A program made the translations under genes and the position numbers. A stretch of DNA of 64,000 bases from the NCBI GenBank assembly GCA_009840385.1, contig VXNX01000013.1, positions 262,222 to 326,221 of the forward strand, given 5' to 3'. Of the stretch, positions 25,903 to 35,368 are shown one piece after another. How positions within the stretch are numbered: position 1 is the stretch's first letter; each line of letters begins with the position of its first letter. The notes beneath the pieces are model-generated. The model saw only the letters and a program-made list of their open reading frames with translations. It did no database searches and had not been told where the DNA came from. Origin of the DNA: Candidatus Dadabacteria bacterium. GTDB taxonomy: Bacteria > Desulfobacterota_D > UBA1144 > Nemesobacterales > Nemesobacteraceae.

Positions 25903-27021
25903 ATGAACTCCTTTAAAATCGGACTTTCCGCAACGCTCTCTGGACGCCACGCCGTCCAAGGCAGGGAAAGCCTTCGGGGAATAAAGCTTTTCACGGACCA
26001 CCTGCGCAGCCGTGGCGGAGTTAAAACGCGGGATGGAGATTCCTTGGTGCCAGAACTTGTTTTCTACGATGACTCTAGCGTTGCCGAGAAAACAAGGGAG
26101 AACACCCGCCACCTGATAGAAAAAGATCGGGTAGACATACTGCTGGGACCGTACTCAAGTAGCCTCACGCTTGCGTGCGTCGAGGTCGCAGAAAAGGCGA
26201 AAAGAGTAGTTTGGAACTACGGCGGATCGCTTGACGACATTCCAGTCCGCACCCGGGGAAAGACTGTAACCGCCATAACCGAGGCATCTTCTTACTTCCA
26301 TGCTGTAGTGGACATGATCCACGACCGCTACGGCGAGGCAGCCGAAATCACTGTTTTGCGTCTTGAGGGAAGCCGATTTTCCCATACCGTGAGTGAAGGA
26401 GCGCTTCTTCGTGCGGAAAAACTCGGGATATCGGCACAAGTCTATGATTTTTCCTCCGGCACGAAAGACTTCTCCTCCATACTCGACCGAGCGAAAGGCC
26501 AAGGCGCTTCCTGCGTGCTCTGCTGCGGGGGGATGGAAGACGATATAAATCTCGCCAAGTGGGTATCGAAGAACTCAGCCGACGCCTTCGTGGTGGTGGC
26601 AACGCTTGCAGCCGCAGTAAACGAGTTTGAAAAACGTCTCGGCAGGGAGGCCGAGGGTTTTGTCTCGACAAGCCAGTGGGAACCCACGCTTTGCGTATCC
26701 GTGGATTTCGGCCCGAGTCCCAAGGAATTTTCAGACGAATTCGCCCGCGCCTACGGATACACGCCCGACTACACAGCCGCACAGTCTTACAACATGGGGC
26801 TCATAATAGAAAAACTCATCGGGAAAACAGGAACTACGGACGAACAGACGCTTCTGAGCGAAGCCCTGCACTCTCGGTTTACGACTTTTTACGGAGATTT
26901 CCGCATAGACCCCGAGACCCTGCGCCAGACGGGACACCGGATGCTGGTAACCCAGTGGCAGGACGGGGAGAAGAAGATAGTTTTTCCGCAAGAATATTCG
27001 AATTCCCGGCTCATAATCTGA
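25903..27021 (+). CDS. LivK-type ligand-binding protein lacking a signal peptide
   Basis: The 372-residue chain has the type I periplasmic-binding fold seen in branched-chain amino-acid binding proteins: IGLSATLSGRHAVQGRESLRG at the start, ILLGPYSSSLTLACVEVAEKA, VNEFEKRLGREAEGFVSTSQW and PDYTAAQSYNMGLIIEKLIG. The first residues are MNSFKIGLSA with no hydrophobic leader, so it is predicted cytoplasmic unless a start upstream has been missed. No permease or ATPase gene is near. It follows the aminotransferase by six bases. A cytosolic ligand-sensor role, as in AmiC, is possible. Confidence 0.8.
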   Translation: MNSFKIGLSATLSGRHAVQGRESLRGIKLFTDHLRSRGGVKTRDGDSLVPELVFYDDSSVAEKTRENTRHLIEKDRVDILLGPYSSSLTLACVEVAEKAKRVVWNYGGSLDDIPVRTRGKTVTAITEASSYFHAVVDMIHDRYGEAAEITVLRLEGSRFSHTVSEGALLRAEKLGISAQVYDFSSGTKDFSSILDRAKGQGASCVLCCGGMEDDINLAKWVSKNSADAFVVVATLAAAVNEFEKRLGREAEGFVSTSQWEPTLCVSVDFGPSPKEFSDEFARAYGYTPDYTAAQSYNMGLIIEKLIGKTGTTDEQTLLSEALHSRFTTFYGDFRIDPETLRQTGHRMLVTQWQDGEKKIVFPQEYSNSRLII

Positions 27022-27025
27022 GGGG

Positions 27026-27101
27026 TGGTGGAGCCGACGGGAGTCGAACCCGCGACCTCATGAATGCCATTCATGCGCTCTCCCAACTGAGCTACGGCCC
27101 C
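27026..27101 (-). tRNA. tRNA-Ala (GGC)
   Basis: Acceptor GGGGCCG/CGGCTCC, D arm GCTC/GAGC, anticodon stem CATGA/TCATG with loop ATGGCAT (anticodon GGC), T arm GCGGG TTCGACT CCCGT, discriminator A and encoded CCA. It ends four bases from the stop codon of the convergent binding-protein gene. Confidence 0.96.
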
Positions 27102-27169
27102 GAACGAAACAGGATTATAAATCTAGTTCCAAGGTAAGTGTATGTCAAACCCGAAGGAAATTCGAGAAG

Positions 27170-27246
27170 TGGTGGAGCCGACGGGATTTGAACCCGCGAC
27201 CTCATGAGTGCGATTCATGCGCTCTCCCGGACTGAGCTACGGCCCC
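27170..27246 (-). tRNA. tRNA-Ala (CGC)
   Basis: This tRNA has the same acceptor and T arms as the tRNA at 27026, with anticodon loop ATCGCAC (anticodon CGC) and a one-base longer D loop (AGTCCGGGA). The 3' CCA is encoded. It is transcribed ahead of tRNA-Ala(GGC) and is probably a diverged duplicate. Confidence 0.95.
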
Positions 27247-27380
27247 ACGAAAAACAAGAGTAAGTAGTTTATTTCAGGAAATATCACTGTCAAACTTTCA
27301 GTGCCGTATAACGCTTCCACTGTATTGTGGAAAGGATTATGTATAATTTTTCTTTTTTGAATAATTGAGGAGATCATGGG

Positions 27381-28682
27381 ATGAATTCCGTTAACATAGG
27401 TCTTGTAGGCGCCGGAACCATAGGTTGCGGAGTTTATAAAACGATAAGCGAAAACACAGACATAATAGAAAAAAGAACCGGGATAAAGCTGCGCATAAAA
27501 AAAGTGGCCGATATCGACATAAAGAGAAAACGCCCGGTCAAGATCCCGAAAAGGCTTTTCACCACCGACGCGGACGAACTCATAAACGACGAGAGCATCT
27601 CTATAATAATAGAGCTTATCGGCGGAACCACGGCGGCGCGCGAACTGGTTCTGGACGCGATACGGAACGGAAAAAACGTCGTAACCGCGAACAAGGCCCT
27701 TCTGGCTCACCACGGCGGGGAAATTTTCAGGGAGGCAGCCGCAAACGGAGTTCACGTGGCGTTTGAAGCTAGCGTGGGAGGAGGGATACCTGTAATCAAG
27801 GCGGCACATGAAAGCTACGTGGCTAACAATATCCTCTCCATACACGGAATAATGAACGGGACGTGCAACTACATACTTCATAACATGTCGGAGCAGAAAA
27901 AAGGGTTTGAGGAAATGCTGCGGCGCGCCCAGGACGAGGGATATGCCGAAGCCGATCCTTCGTTTGACATAGACGGCATTGACGCCGCCCACAAACTCTC
28001 GATCCTGATAATGCTTGCCTACGGATTTTTCCCGGAATTCGACGACATATACGTCGAGGGAATAAGAAACATCTCCTCGACCGACATAAGCTTCGCCGAA
28101 CAGCTCGGCTACAAGATCAAGCTGCTCGCCATAGCCAAGTCGACCGACTCGGGCATACAGGCTGGAGTTTATCCGGCCCTTATAAGAAAAAACACACAGC
28201 TTGCCGACGTAAAAGACGCCTTTAATGCAATCCACATCGTGGGAGACAAGGTAGGTCCGACAATGCTTTATGGAATGGGGGCCGGGATGCTCCCGACGGC
28301 AAGCGCTGTCGTGGGCGATCTGGTTTCAATAGCCAAAACCGTTCAGAACGGCTCGCAGGCTGCTCCTCCCATGCTTTATTCCGAGGATGCCGGACACAGG
28401 TCTCTTGTCGGCACCGACCGCCTTGCGGGACGCTACTACCTTAGATTCCAAGTTGAAGATAAGCCTGGCACTCTCGGGAAGATAACTACGGTTCTCGGGA
28501 AGTGCGGAATAAGCATAGAGTCCATAATACAGCAGACAAGAGAAACAAACGGCGGGGAAGTTCCCATCATAATAATGACCCATGAGTCGAGCGAGAAAAG
28601 CCTTAGAAAAGCGCTTGGGAGAGTAGAAAAATCCATGACGTCCGTTGCCGACGCGATTTTCATAAGGATTGAGGAGATATGA
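27381..28682 (+). CDS. hom: Homoserine dehydrogenase
   Basis: Hom reduces aspartate semialdehyde to homoserine, leading to threonine and methionine. The 433-residue enzyme has the N-terminal dinucleotide motif IGLVGAGTIGCGVYKTI, the catalytic region VHVAFEASVGGGIPVI and NGTCNYILHNM. Residues about 350-430 form an ACT domain (FQVEDKPGTLGKITTVLGKC), the threonine feedback site. A GAGGAG site 8 bases before the ATG at 27381 sets the start. The last four bases overlap ntrB (ATGA), which is an unusual partner. Confidence 0.96.
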   Translation: MNSVNIGLVGAGTIGCGVYKTISENTDIIEKRTGIKLRIKKVADIDIKRKRPVKIPKRLFTTDADELINDESISIIIELIGGTTAARELVLDAIRNGKNVVTANKALLAHHGGEIFREAAANGVHVAFEASVGGGIPVIKAAHESYVANNILSIHGIMNGTCNYILHNMSEQKKGFEEMLRRAQDEGYAEADPSFDIDGIDAAHKLSILIMLAYGFFPEFDDIYVEGIRNISSTDISFAEQLGYKIKLLAIAKSTDSGIQAGVYPALIRKNTQLADVKDAFNAIHIVGDKVGPTMLYGMGAGMLPTASAVVGDLVSIAKTVQNGSQAAPPMLYSEDAGHRSLVGTDRLAGRYYLRFQVEDKPGTLGKITTVLGKCGISIESIIQQTRETNGGEVPIIIMTHESSEKSLRKALGRVEKSMTSVADAIFIRIEEI

Positions 28683-29779
28683 GAGAACAGGCGGCTGTAA
28701 CCGCGAGAAAGATAATTACGGGCATAGAGCGGCAGGAACATCCGACGTTCTACAAGGATCTTCTGGATTCGCTTCCCGAGGGAGTGATAGTAGCTGACGG
28801 GGATCTCAATATAATTTCCGTTAACGAACCGTCTGAAACCATACTCAATATCTCAAGGCGAAAAACCGTCGGAAAGCATATATCCAGATTTCTGCCTGAA
28901 GAAATAACCAACCTCTGCACCAGGGCGGTGAAAGAGGAAAGGGTTATGCAGGAAAACGACCTGCTTTTCCGCATATCAAAGGACTCGTCGATCAACGTGG
29001 AATGCACGGCATCTCCCATACACGGAAACGACGGGAAAATGAGCGGACTCGTAATACAGATAAGAAACACGGAAAAGATGAACATGATGTCCATCATCAG
29101 CAGGAACTGTAGCCTTGAAGAAAATTACGAGACCCTGGTAAGAGGACTTGCGCACGAAATCAGAAATCCACTCAGCGGGATAAAGGGAGCAGCACAGCTT
29201 CTAAAAGGCACGTTGTCGAAAACGGAGAAAAACCGGTGTTCCAAGATAATAATAAACGAAGTAGAGAGACTGAAAGACCTGGTCGACAGGCTCGTCAAAC
29301 CCTCATCTGTATCAACGCAGCATCTGATGTCTGTGGATATAAATGAGATTTTGATTGACATAATATTTCTCGAATCGAATCTTCATAAGAACATAGAGTT
29401 CAAGCACAAGCTCGACATTACCATTCCTCCCATACCCGGGGACTACAACTCTCTCAAACAGGTGTTCATAAACATCATCCAAAACGCCGTGAGCTCGATC
29501 AAGAGCGACGGGCAGATAACGGTCAGCACGAGATGGGTGACGGATTACAAGATACGTAATAAACACACTGTCATGATATCGGTAAAGGACAATGGAAGCG
29601 GCATACAGAAAAAAAACCTGAAAAAAATATTCACCCCGTTTTTTTCAAGCAAAAAGAAGGGAACCGGGCTTGGTCTTTTCATATCGAACCAAGTAATAGC
29701 CAAATACGGAGGAATAATTACCGCGGAGAGCTGGGAGGGAAAAGGCTCCGAATTCAAGATACAGCTTCCGGCAAGCTAG
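28679..29779 (+). CDS. NtrB-like nitrogen-regulation sensor histidine kinase
   Basis: The 366-residue kinase has no membrane helix, like GlnL/NtrB. A PAS domain spans about residues 20-130 (LLDSLPEGVIVADGDLNIIS). The phosphorylated His is in RGLAHEIRNPLSGIKGAAQLL, the N box in FINIIQNAVSSIK, and the G boxes are VSVKDNGSGI-like and KGTGLGLFISNQV. The HEIRNPL context is typical of the NtrB group. It starts within the stop of hom and precedes a sigma-54 activator by 72 bases, forming a two-component pair. Confidence 0.88.
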   Translation: MREQAAVTARKIITGIERQEHPTFYKDLLDSLPEGVIVADGDLNIISVNEPSETILNISRRKTVGKHISRFLPEEITNLCTRAVKEERVMQENDLLFRISKDSSINVECTASPIHGNDGKMSGLVIQIRNTEKMNMMSIISRNCSLEENYETLVRGLAHEIRNPLSGIKGAAQLLKGTLSKTEKNRCSKIIINEVERLKDLVDRLVKPSSVSTQHLMSVDINEILIDIIFLESNLHKNIEFKHKLDITIPPIPGDYNSLKQVFINIIQNAVSSIKSDGQITVSTRWVTDYKIRNKHTVMISVKDNGSGIQKKNLKKIFTPFFSSKKKGTGLGLFISNQVIAKYGGIITAESWEGKGSEFKIQLPAS

Positions 29780-29851
29780 CGAATCATCCGCTCCTCGCCG
29801 CTCCGGGAAAAACAATGTAGCGCACAACGCGCCTACTAGAGGAATCAGATC

Positions 29852-31267
29852 ATGAAAGACCGTATTCTGGTAGCCGACGACGAAGAAGACATCAGGTGGA
29901 TACTCGAGACATCCCTTAAGAAATCGGGATTTGAAGTCGAGTGTGCGGAAAACGGAGAGGATGCCGTCCGAAAGGCCCGCGAGGAGGCGTATTCCCTGAT
30001 TCTCCTTGACATAAACATGCCGGATATGAACGGGTTTGAGGTTCTCTCCCAGCTTAGAGACAGGGGAATTGACTCTCCCATAATATTCATAACCGCGCAA
30101 AATACCGTCAGTAACGCCATAGATTCAATGCAGCTCGGCGCCTATGATTACCTGACCAAACCATTTGATCTCGAAGAGGTGAAACTCTTTGCCGAGCGGG
30201 CGATAAAAAGCTACGATGCGGGAAGAAAAATAAGGCTGTCCGAAGATGCCGAGGAAAACATATCGTTTGAGGAAATAGTCGGCAGTTCGCCCGACATGCT
30301 AAACGTATACAAGATCATCGGCCGCACCGCCTCCAAGAACATCACAGTGCTTATATCGGGAGAAAGCGGCACGGGAAAAGAACTTATCGCAAGGGCGATA
30401 CACTATAACAGCCCGAGAAGAAAAAAAAGGCTCGTGTCCGTAAACATATCCGCAATCCCCAAGGAACTTATGGAGAGCGAGCTGTTCGGATACGAAAAAG
30501 GAGCGTTCACGGGTGCCGCGGCCTTGAAGAAGGGAAGATTCGAGGAAGCCGACGGGGGAACCCTCCACATAGATGAAATAGGGGAACTTTCAACCGACTT
30601 GCAGTCAAAACTCCTAAGAGCCATCGAGGAGAAGCAGATCTACCGGCTCGGAAGCGAAAAACCAGTCCCGGTTGACCCCAGGATAATCGCGAGCACGAAT
30701 AAGAACCTAAGAGATGCCGTCGCGGAAGGCTCTTTCAGAGAGGACCTGTTCTACAGACTCAACGTCATAAGCATAAACCTTCCTCCCCTGAGAAAAAGAA
30801 AAGAAGATATAAGCGAACTGCTCAAGCATTTTCTGAAGAAGTACTCCGCGGAACTCGGCACCGAGAAAAAGGTCTTCTCCAGCGAAGCGGAGCAGTTACT
30901 GATTACCCACAACTGGCCCGGAAACGTAAGAGAGCTTGAAAACACCATAAAACGCCTCTTGGTCCTAAGCCCCGATAGCATAATAAGTGCGAAGGAGACA
31001 AAAGACGCCATGGATTCGCAAACCAGCTACGGGGAAACTGAAACAATGGAGAGGAAAACCGAAGAACTTGTCCGAGTTATGGTAGAAAATTCGGACTTCT
31101 CGCTGCAGAACGTCCACGAGCAGGTAATCGGCAGAGTTGAAAAACAGTTAATCCAAACAGTTCTCGCGAAAACTGGCGGAAACATGAAGCAGGCGGCAGC
31201 TATACTGGGAATAAACAGGAACACGCTTTCAAAAAAGATAAACGACCTGGGAATAGAAAAGGGTTAA
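29852..31267 (+). CDS. NtrC-family sigma-54-dependent response regulator
   Basis: The 471-residue protein has a receiver with acidic DDEEDI and the phosphorylated Asp in [16 protein letters not shown] central AAA+ domain carries Walker A GESGTGKE, the sigma-54 contact loop GAFTGA and the Arg finger region [14 protein letters not shown]-terminal Fis-type helix-turn-helix has [18 protein letters not shown]. It is phosphorylated by the adjacent kinase and would activate sigma-54 promoters. A matching palindrome lies at 31998 before glnB. The gene converges with rnc. Confidence 0.9.
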   Translation: MKDRILVADDEEDIRWILETSLKKSGFEVECAENGEDAVRKAREEAYSLILLDINMPDMNGFEVLSQLRDRGIDSPIIFITAQNTVSNAIDSMQLGAYDYLTKPFDLEEVKLFAERAIKSYDAGRKIRLSEDAEENISFEEIVGSSPDMLNVYKIIGRTASKNITVLISGESGTGKELIARAIHYNSPRRKKRLVSVNISAIPKELMESELFGYEKGAFTGAAALKKGRFEEADGGTLHIDEIGELSTDLQSKLLRAIEEKQIYRLGSEKPVPVDPRIIASTNKNLRDAVAEGSFREDLFYRLNVISINLPPLRKRKEDISELLKHFLKKYSAELGTEKKVFSSEAEQLLITHNWPGNVRELENTIKRLLVLSPDSIISAKETKDAMDSQTSYGETETMERKTEELVRVMVENSDFSLQNVHEQVIGRVEKQLIQTVLAKTGGNMKQAAAILGINRNTLSKKINDLGIEKG

Positions 31268-31270
31268 AGA

Positions 31271-31927
31271 CTAATAGCCGAGCTTTCTCAAAGCGTCGCG
31301 GGCCGCGGACTGCTCGGACTGCCTTTTACTGCTGCCTTTTCCCCTACCCCTCAGGTCGGAAGGAATTGTGACCTCTACGGTGAAAGTCCTTTCATGCGGA
31401 GGACCCTCCTCGCTTAAGATTCTGTACTCAGGAGTCTGTCCAAAGATGCTCTGGGAAACTTCCTGAAGCTCGGTTTTGCTGTCGCGTGGGAAGTCGTTTT
31501 CCTCAATAGCGTCCCGAAACAACCCAGAGACCACCTCGAAAGTTTTCTCGTAGCCCGCGTCAAGATACAACGCACCTATAAGCGCCTCAAAAGCGTTTGC
31601 GTTATTTGACTCCCTTTTCCTTCCCCCAGTGTTCTCCTCTCCTTTCCCAAGCCTCATCTGTTTTCCCAAGCCAGTCGTCTCGGCGTATCTCGCGAAATTC
31701 GCGCCGCTTACCACTCGACTTCTGACCTTGGAGAGATCTCCCTCAGTGTGCGAAGGGTATTTTTCATAAAGAAGCACACTCACCATGCATCCCAGCAGGG
31801 CGTCTCCGAGAAACTCAAGTCTCTCGTTGCTAGGGCACGAGAACTCATTTGCGTATGAACTGTGGGTAAGAGCAGTTTCAAGCAGTGAGCGGTCTTTGAA
31901 CTTGTAGCCAAGTTTCTGTTCGATCAT
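31271..31927 (-). CDS. rnc: Ribonuclease III
   Basis: RNase III cleaves double-stranded RNA in rRNA processing and mRNA decay. The 218-residue enzyme has the signature NERLEFLGDALLG with metal-binding Glu/Asp, the second acidic pair in NAFEALIGALYLDAG, and a C-terminal double-stranded RNA binding domain from about residue 150 (DSKTELQEVSQSIFGQTPEY, ending ARDALRKLGY). It is the only gene between ntrC and glnB and runs opposite to both. Confidence 0.96.
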   Translation of the reverse strand: MIEQKLGYKFKDRSLLETALTHSSYANEFSCPSNERLEFLGDALLGCMVSVLLYEKYPSHTEGDLSKVRSRVVSGANFARYAETTGLGKQMRLGKGEENTGGRKRESNNANAFEALIGALYLDAGYEKTFEVVSGLFRDAIEENDFPRDSKTELQEVSQSIFGQTPEYRILSEEGPPHERTFTVEVTIPSDLRGRGKGSSKRQSEQSAARDALRKLGY

Positions 31928-31997
31928 TGGGGAAAAATATCATTAACGACATTTAAAATCAATCTGCCCGCCGCGGTGTCTAAATTTTAAGATTCTA

Positions 31998-32014
31998 TGC
32001 ACAATAAACGTGCA
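31998..32014. promoter_or_regulatory. NtrC-type 17-bp enhancer palindrome
   Basis: TGCAC and GTGCA are separated by seven bases, giving the 17-bp geometry of the NtrC consensus TGCACC-N5-GGTGCA, with both inner C/G positions changed. The longer perfect arms ATGCAC/GTGCAT span 31997-32015. It lies about 220 bases upstream of the sigma-54-like element. Confidence 0.5.
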
Positions 32015-32212
32015 TCTTTGGAAAAACGAAAAATCTTTCTTGGGGGAAAAAGAGATTTTTTTGTAAACGAAAATATAAATTGCGAAGCTGGCAGATTCTA
32101 AGAATATTGAATGATAATACGGAGTTGCAAAACGAAAAACTTTCCCTTCGCAAAAGAAACAGTTATTTTATACGCCGGTTTGGGTAATCAGTTCACTTCA
32201 AAGCGAAAGAAA

Positions 32213-32228
32213 TGGTATATTTCTTGAT
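32213..32228 (+). promoter_or_regulatory. Weak sigma-54 (-24/-12) promoter of glnB-glnA
   Basis: TGG at 32213 and TTG at 32224 have the spacing of TGGCAC-N5-TTGC, reading TGGTAT-N5-TTGA. The -12 C is replaced by A. It is 46 bases before the glnB ATG. The 346-base region 31928-32273 is AT-rich and otherwise shows only the palindrome at 31998. Confidence 0.4.
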
Positions 32229-32258
32229 ACTTTAATGTAGATGAATAAATACGCGTAG

Positions 32259-32612
<354 letters not shown>

Positions 32613-32673
32613 TTAGCGCTCGTACCAAATAATTTCTTTCTGAAAACAATCGCATTAAGGAGGATAATTGATC

Positions 32674-34125
32674 ATGCCTACTGACAGCAAGTCAGGTCAG
32701 CCGGTTATTCCAAAAAAGCCGGCTGAACTAATAAAGTTCATAAAAAATTACGAGATTGAGTTTGTTGATCTCAGGTTTCTTGATTTTATAGGAATGTGGC
32801 AGCACTTCACTATACCGGCGGAGGAAGTTGACAAGTCATTTTTTGAAAACGGCCTTGGTTTTGACGGTTCAAGCATCAGGGGCTGGCAGGCTATTAACAC
32901 AAGCGACATGTTGATTATGCCAGACCCAACCACCTGCAAGCGCGATCCTTTCATGCAGGCCGAGACTCTCGCCATAATATGTAATATTGAAGACCCCATA
33001 ACAAGGGAGCCCTACACGAGAGACCCGAGAAACATAGCGATGAAAGCTATTTCTTTCATGCAGGGCACGAAGGTCGCGGACACCGCTTACTTTGGTCCCG
33101 AGCTGGAATTTTTCATTCTTGACGATGTCAGATACGATCAGAGTCCGCGTGGCGGATACTACTTCATAGATTCGGAGGAAGGCATCTGGAATTCTGGGGC
33201 CGACGAACAGCCGAACCTCGGTCACAAGCTCAGGCACAAGGAAGGCTACTTTCCAACTCCTCCTTCAGACAGCATGCACGACATACGTTCCGAAATGGTA
33301 AGCGTGCTTCTGAGCCTCGGTATTTCAGTTGAGGCCCATCACCATGAAGTCGCGACGGCAGGGCAGGCGGAGATTGACATGCGTTTCGCTCCTCTGGTCC
33401 AGATGGGAGACAATATGAAATGGTATAAGTATGTGGTAAAGAACGTTGCCCGGGAACATGGGAAAACAGCCACTTTCATGCCAAAGCCCGTCTTTGACGA
33501 TAACGGTTCCGGAATGCACATTCACCAGTCTCTGTGGAAAAACGGAAAACCTCTTTTCGCCGGAAAGGGATATGCTGGACTGAGCGACCTTGCAATGTAT
33601 TATGTGGGTGGAGTTCTAAAGCACGCAAGAGCCATATGCGCATTTAGCAACCCGATAACGAACTCCTACAGGAGGCTCGTTCCTGGGTTTGAAGCTCCCG
33701 TGAATCTTGCTTACTCCGCGAGAAACAGAAGCGCTGCGGTAAGAATCCCCATGTATTCTCCTAACCCAAAGGCAAAGAGAATCGAGACCCGGTTTCCGGA
33801 TCCCTCGTGCAATGGTTATCTAACGTTTTCTGCTTTGTTGATGGCCGGACTCGACGGAATCGAAAACAAGATTAAGCCGGGAGACCCGCTGGACAAGGAT
33901 ATTTACGCACTGGGACCCGAGGAACTGAGTAACATCCCCTCCGTACCAGGTTCGCTCGAAGAGGCCGTAAAAGCCCTTGAAGAGGATCACGAGTTCCTGC
34001 TTAAAGGAGACGTGTTCACTGAAGACGTAATAGAGACATGGATTGACTACAAAACGGAAAACGAGATCAACCCGATCAGACTAAGACCCGTACCGTACGA
34101 GTTCACACTTTATTACGACGTGTAA
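32674..34125 (+). CDS. glnA: Glutamine synthetase, type I
   Basis: GlnA makes glutamine from glutamate, ammonia and ATP. The 483-residue enzyme has [28 protein letters not shown], the ATP/metal region [19 protein letters not shown] and the glutamate flap [29 protein letters not shown] holds a Tyr at the position adenylylated in proteobacterial enzymes. ATG 32674, ten bases after AAGGAGG, is preferred to an in-frame TTG at 32668. A strong hairpin terminator follows. Cotranscription with glnB is likely. Confidence 0.97.
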   Translation: MPTDSKSGQPVIPKKPAELIKFIKNYEIEFVDLRFLDFIGMWQHFTIPAEEVDKSFFENGLGFDGSSIRGWQAINTSDMLIMPDPTTCKRDPFMQAETLAIICNIEDPITREPYTRDPRNIAMKAISFMQGTKVADTAYFGPELEFFILDDVRYDQSPRGGYYFIDSEEGIWNSGADEQPNLGHKLRHKEGYFPTPPSDSMHDIRSEMVSVLLSLGISVEAHHHEVATAGQAEIDMRFAPLVQMGDNMKWYKYVVKNVAREHGKTATFMPKPVFDDNGSGMHIHQSLWKNGKPLFAGKGYAGLSDLAMYYVGGVLKHARAICAFSNPITNSYRRLVPGFEAPVNLAYSARNRSAAVRIPMYSPNPKAKRIETRFPDPSCNGYLTFSALLMAGLDGIENKIKPGDPLDKDIYALGPEELSNIPSVPGSLEEAVKALEEDHEFLLKGDVFTEDVIETWIDYKTENEINPIRLRPVPYEFTLYYDV

Positions 34126-34150
34126 AAAAGGAAAAAACAGATAAGAAAAA

Positions 34151-34183
34151 AGGGGTGCTTTCTCGGAAGGCACCCCTTTTTTT
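34151..34183. terminator. Bidirectional terminator between glnA and the gsp/tRNA-Leu unit
   Basis: AGGGGTGC (34151-34158) pairs with GCACCCCT (34170-34177), with seven Ts to 34183 for glnA. On the minus strand the run of As before 34151 gives a U tract for the tRNA-Leu/gsp transcript. Confidence 0.85.
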
Positions 34184-34189
34184 ATGCTC

Positions 34190-34274
34190 TGCCGAAGGGG
34201 GGAGTCGAACCCCCACGGGCGCAATGCCCACAGGATCCTGAATCCTGCGCGTCTACCAATTCCGCCACTTCGGC
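34190..34274 (-). tRNA. tRNA-Leu (CAG)
   Basis: Long variable arm (class II): acceptor GCCGAAG/CTTCGGC, anticodon stem CAGGA/TCCTG with loop TTCAGGA (CAG), T arm GGGGG TTCGACT CCCCC, discriminator A, no encoded CCA. The 5' end lies two bases after the gspK stop codon, so it should be cut from the gsp transcript. Confidence 0.96.
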
Positions 34275-34276
34275 TT

Positions 34277-35368
34277 TTATCTTTCTCTCCAGGATACAAC
34301 GGTCGGATATGAATTCTTCTTTTTCAGGTTTTTGCGGATGACGGCTCGAATCTGTCTTGACACCGGAATTTCTCTTCCCACCATGCCGGTGGAGACGGCG
34401 GTATAAACATCGCTTTTCCCGCCTTTAAGAACCACGCCCGAAATACCGGAACTTATTTTCAGACTGGAATCCACTTTCTTCAAGATCTTCTTGGTCTCAC
34501 TAGCCGATATGATCCTCTTGGTGCTCCTGCGTGTTACTATCTCGTCGGCCATTCTCCGCACAACGCTGTCTTTTATCTCTCGGTAATCGCTCTGTCTCTC
34601 GTTGACCGAGACCCCAGCGGCCTTGATAGTAGACATTATCACCGTCTCCGGAGCGGTGCTGAAATTCACCTGCTTGTCCTTAGGATACACGGTCAGATAG
34701 TCCTTGACCTTGAAAAAGAAATCCTTATCCATCCCCTGAATCATCCTAATTTCCTCAACGCTGTCAAGCAGCCCGTCTTTGATATAATAGGGGTTTTCAA
34801 GTCCCGCGTAATAAGCTGCGGTGGCACCATCGGGATCCTGATCGTTTCCAGCGCCTTGCACCGCTCCGTCAAGCCAGTTTACAAGGCTTGCCACGAAAAG
34901 ATCGGCTTTCTCCGTCTCCACACCGAGAAAGCGGAAAAGTTCATTTAGCTGCGTGCGGACCTGGAAATCCACCCGGTTTGATTTCTGGTCCACAAGAGCG
35001 TTGAGGTTGACTCTTGATCTCTCATCTATCACCTCAAGGGATATGTTTCCGTCTCCAATGGGGAAGGAGCTGATGGAAAGACTCCATCCGCCGGCACCGT
35101 TCTGCGACTTTATTGCCTGGGCTAGCACTCCCTTGATTACGGGAATATCCTCAAGCGTTTTCTTTCTCAGCACGCCTTGTACGACCCTCACCCCCGATTT
35201 CGCTATATGTCTTGCCTGGACGTCGCTTGAGCTGTTCGCGGAGATCTCGTAGCTCACGCGGGTTGAATATATGAAGTCAATAACGATCGTGGAGAGTATG
35301 GCGATCGTTATGACGACAATAACAAGGACTATACCTCTCTGCGCTGTTTTCGAATCTGCTCTCCGCAT
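34277..35368 (-). CDS. gspK: Type II secretion minor pseudopilin GspK
   Basis: The 363-residue protein forms the tip of the pseudopilus. A prepilin cleavage site and helix, RGIVLVIVVITIAILSTIVIDF, open it. Residue 5 after the Gly is Val instead of Glu, as is usual for GspK. The length is far larger than other pseudopilins, also typical (SAM-like insertion with DERSRVNLNAL and ALVNWLDGAVQGAGNDQDP). It is the last gene of the gsp operon and abuts gspJ by one base. Confidence 0.9.
   Translation of the reverse strand: MRRADSKTAQRGIVLVIVVITIAILSTIVIDFIYSTRVSYEISANSSSDVQARHIAKSGVRVVQGVLRKKTLEDIPVIKGVLAQAIKSQNGAGGWSLSISSFPIGDGNISLEVIDERSRVNLNALVDQKSNRVDFQVRTQLNELFRFLGVETEKADLFVASLVNWLDGAVQGAGNDQDPDGATAAYYAGLENPYYIKDGLLDSVEEIRMIQGMDKDFFFKVKDYLTVYPKDKQVNFSTAPETVIMSTIKAAGVSVNERQSDYREIKDSVVRRMADEIVTRRSTKRIISASETKKILKKVDSSLKISSGISGVVLKGGKSDVYTAVSTGMVGREIPVSRQIRAVIRKNLKKKNSYPTVVSWRER

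Noticed and set aside
27237-28235. Minus-strand ORF of 332 codons opposite hom
   Set aside because: Antisense of hom. Its composition is typical of antisense frames and it begins in the tRNA gene region.
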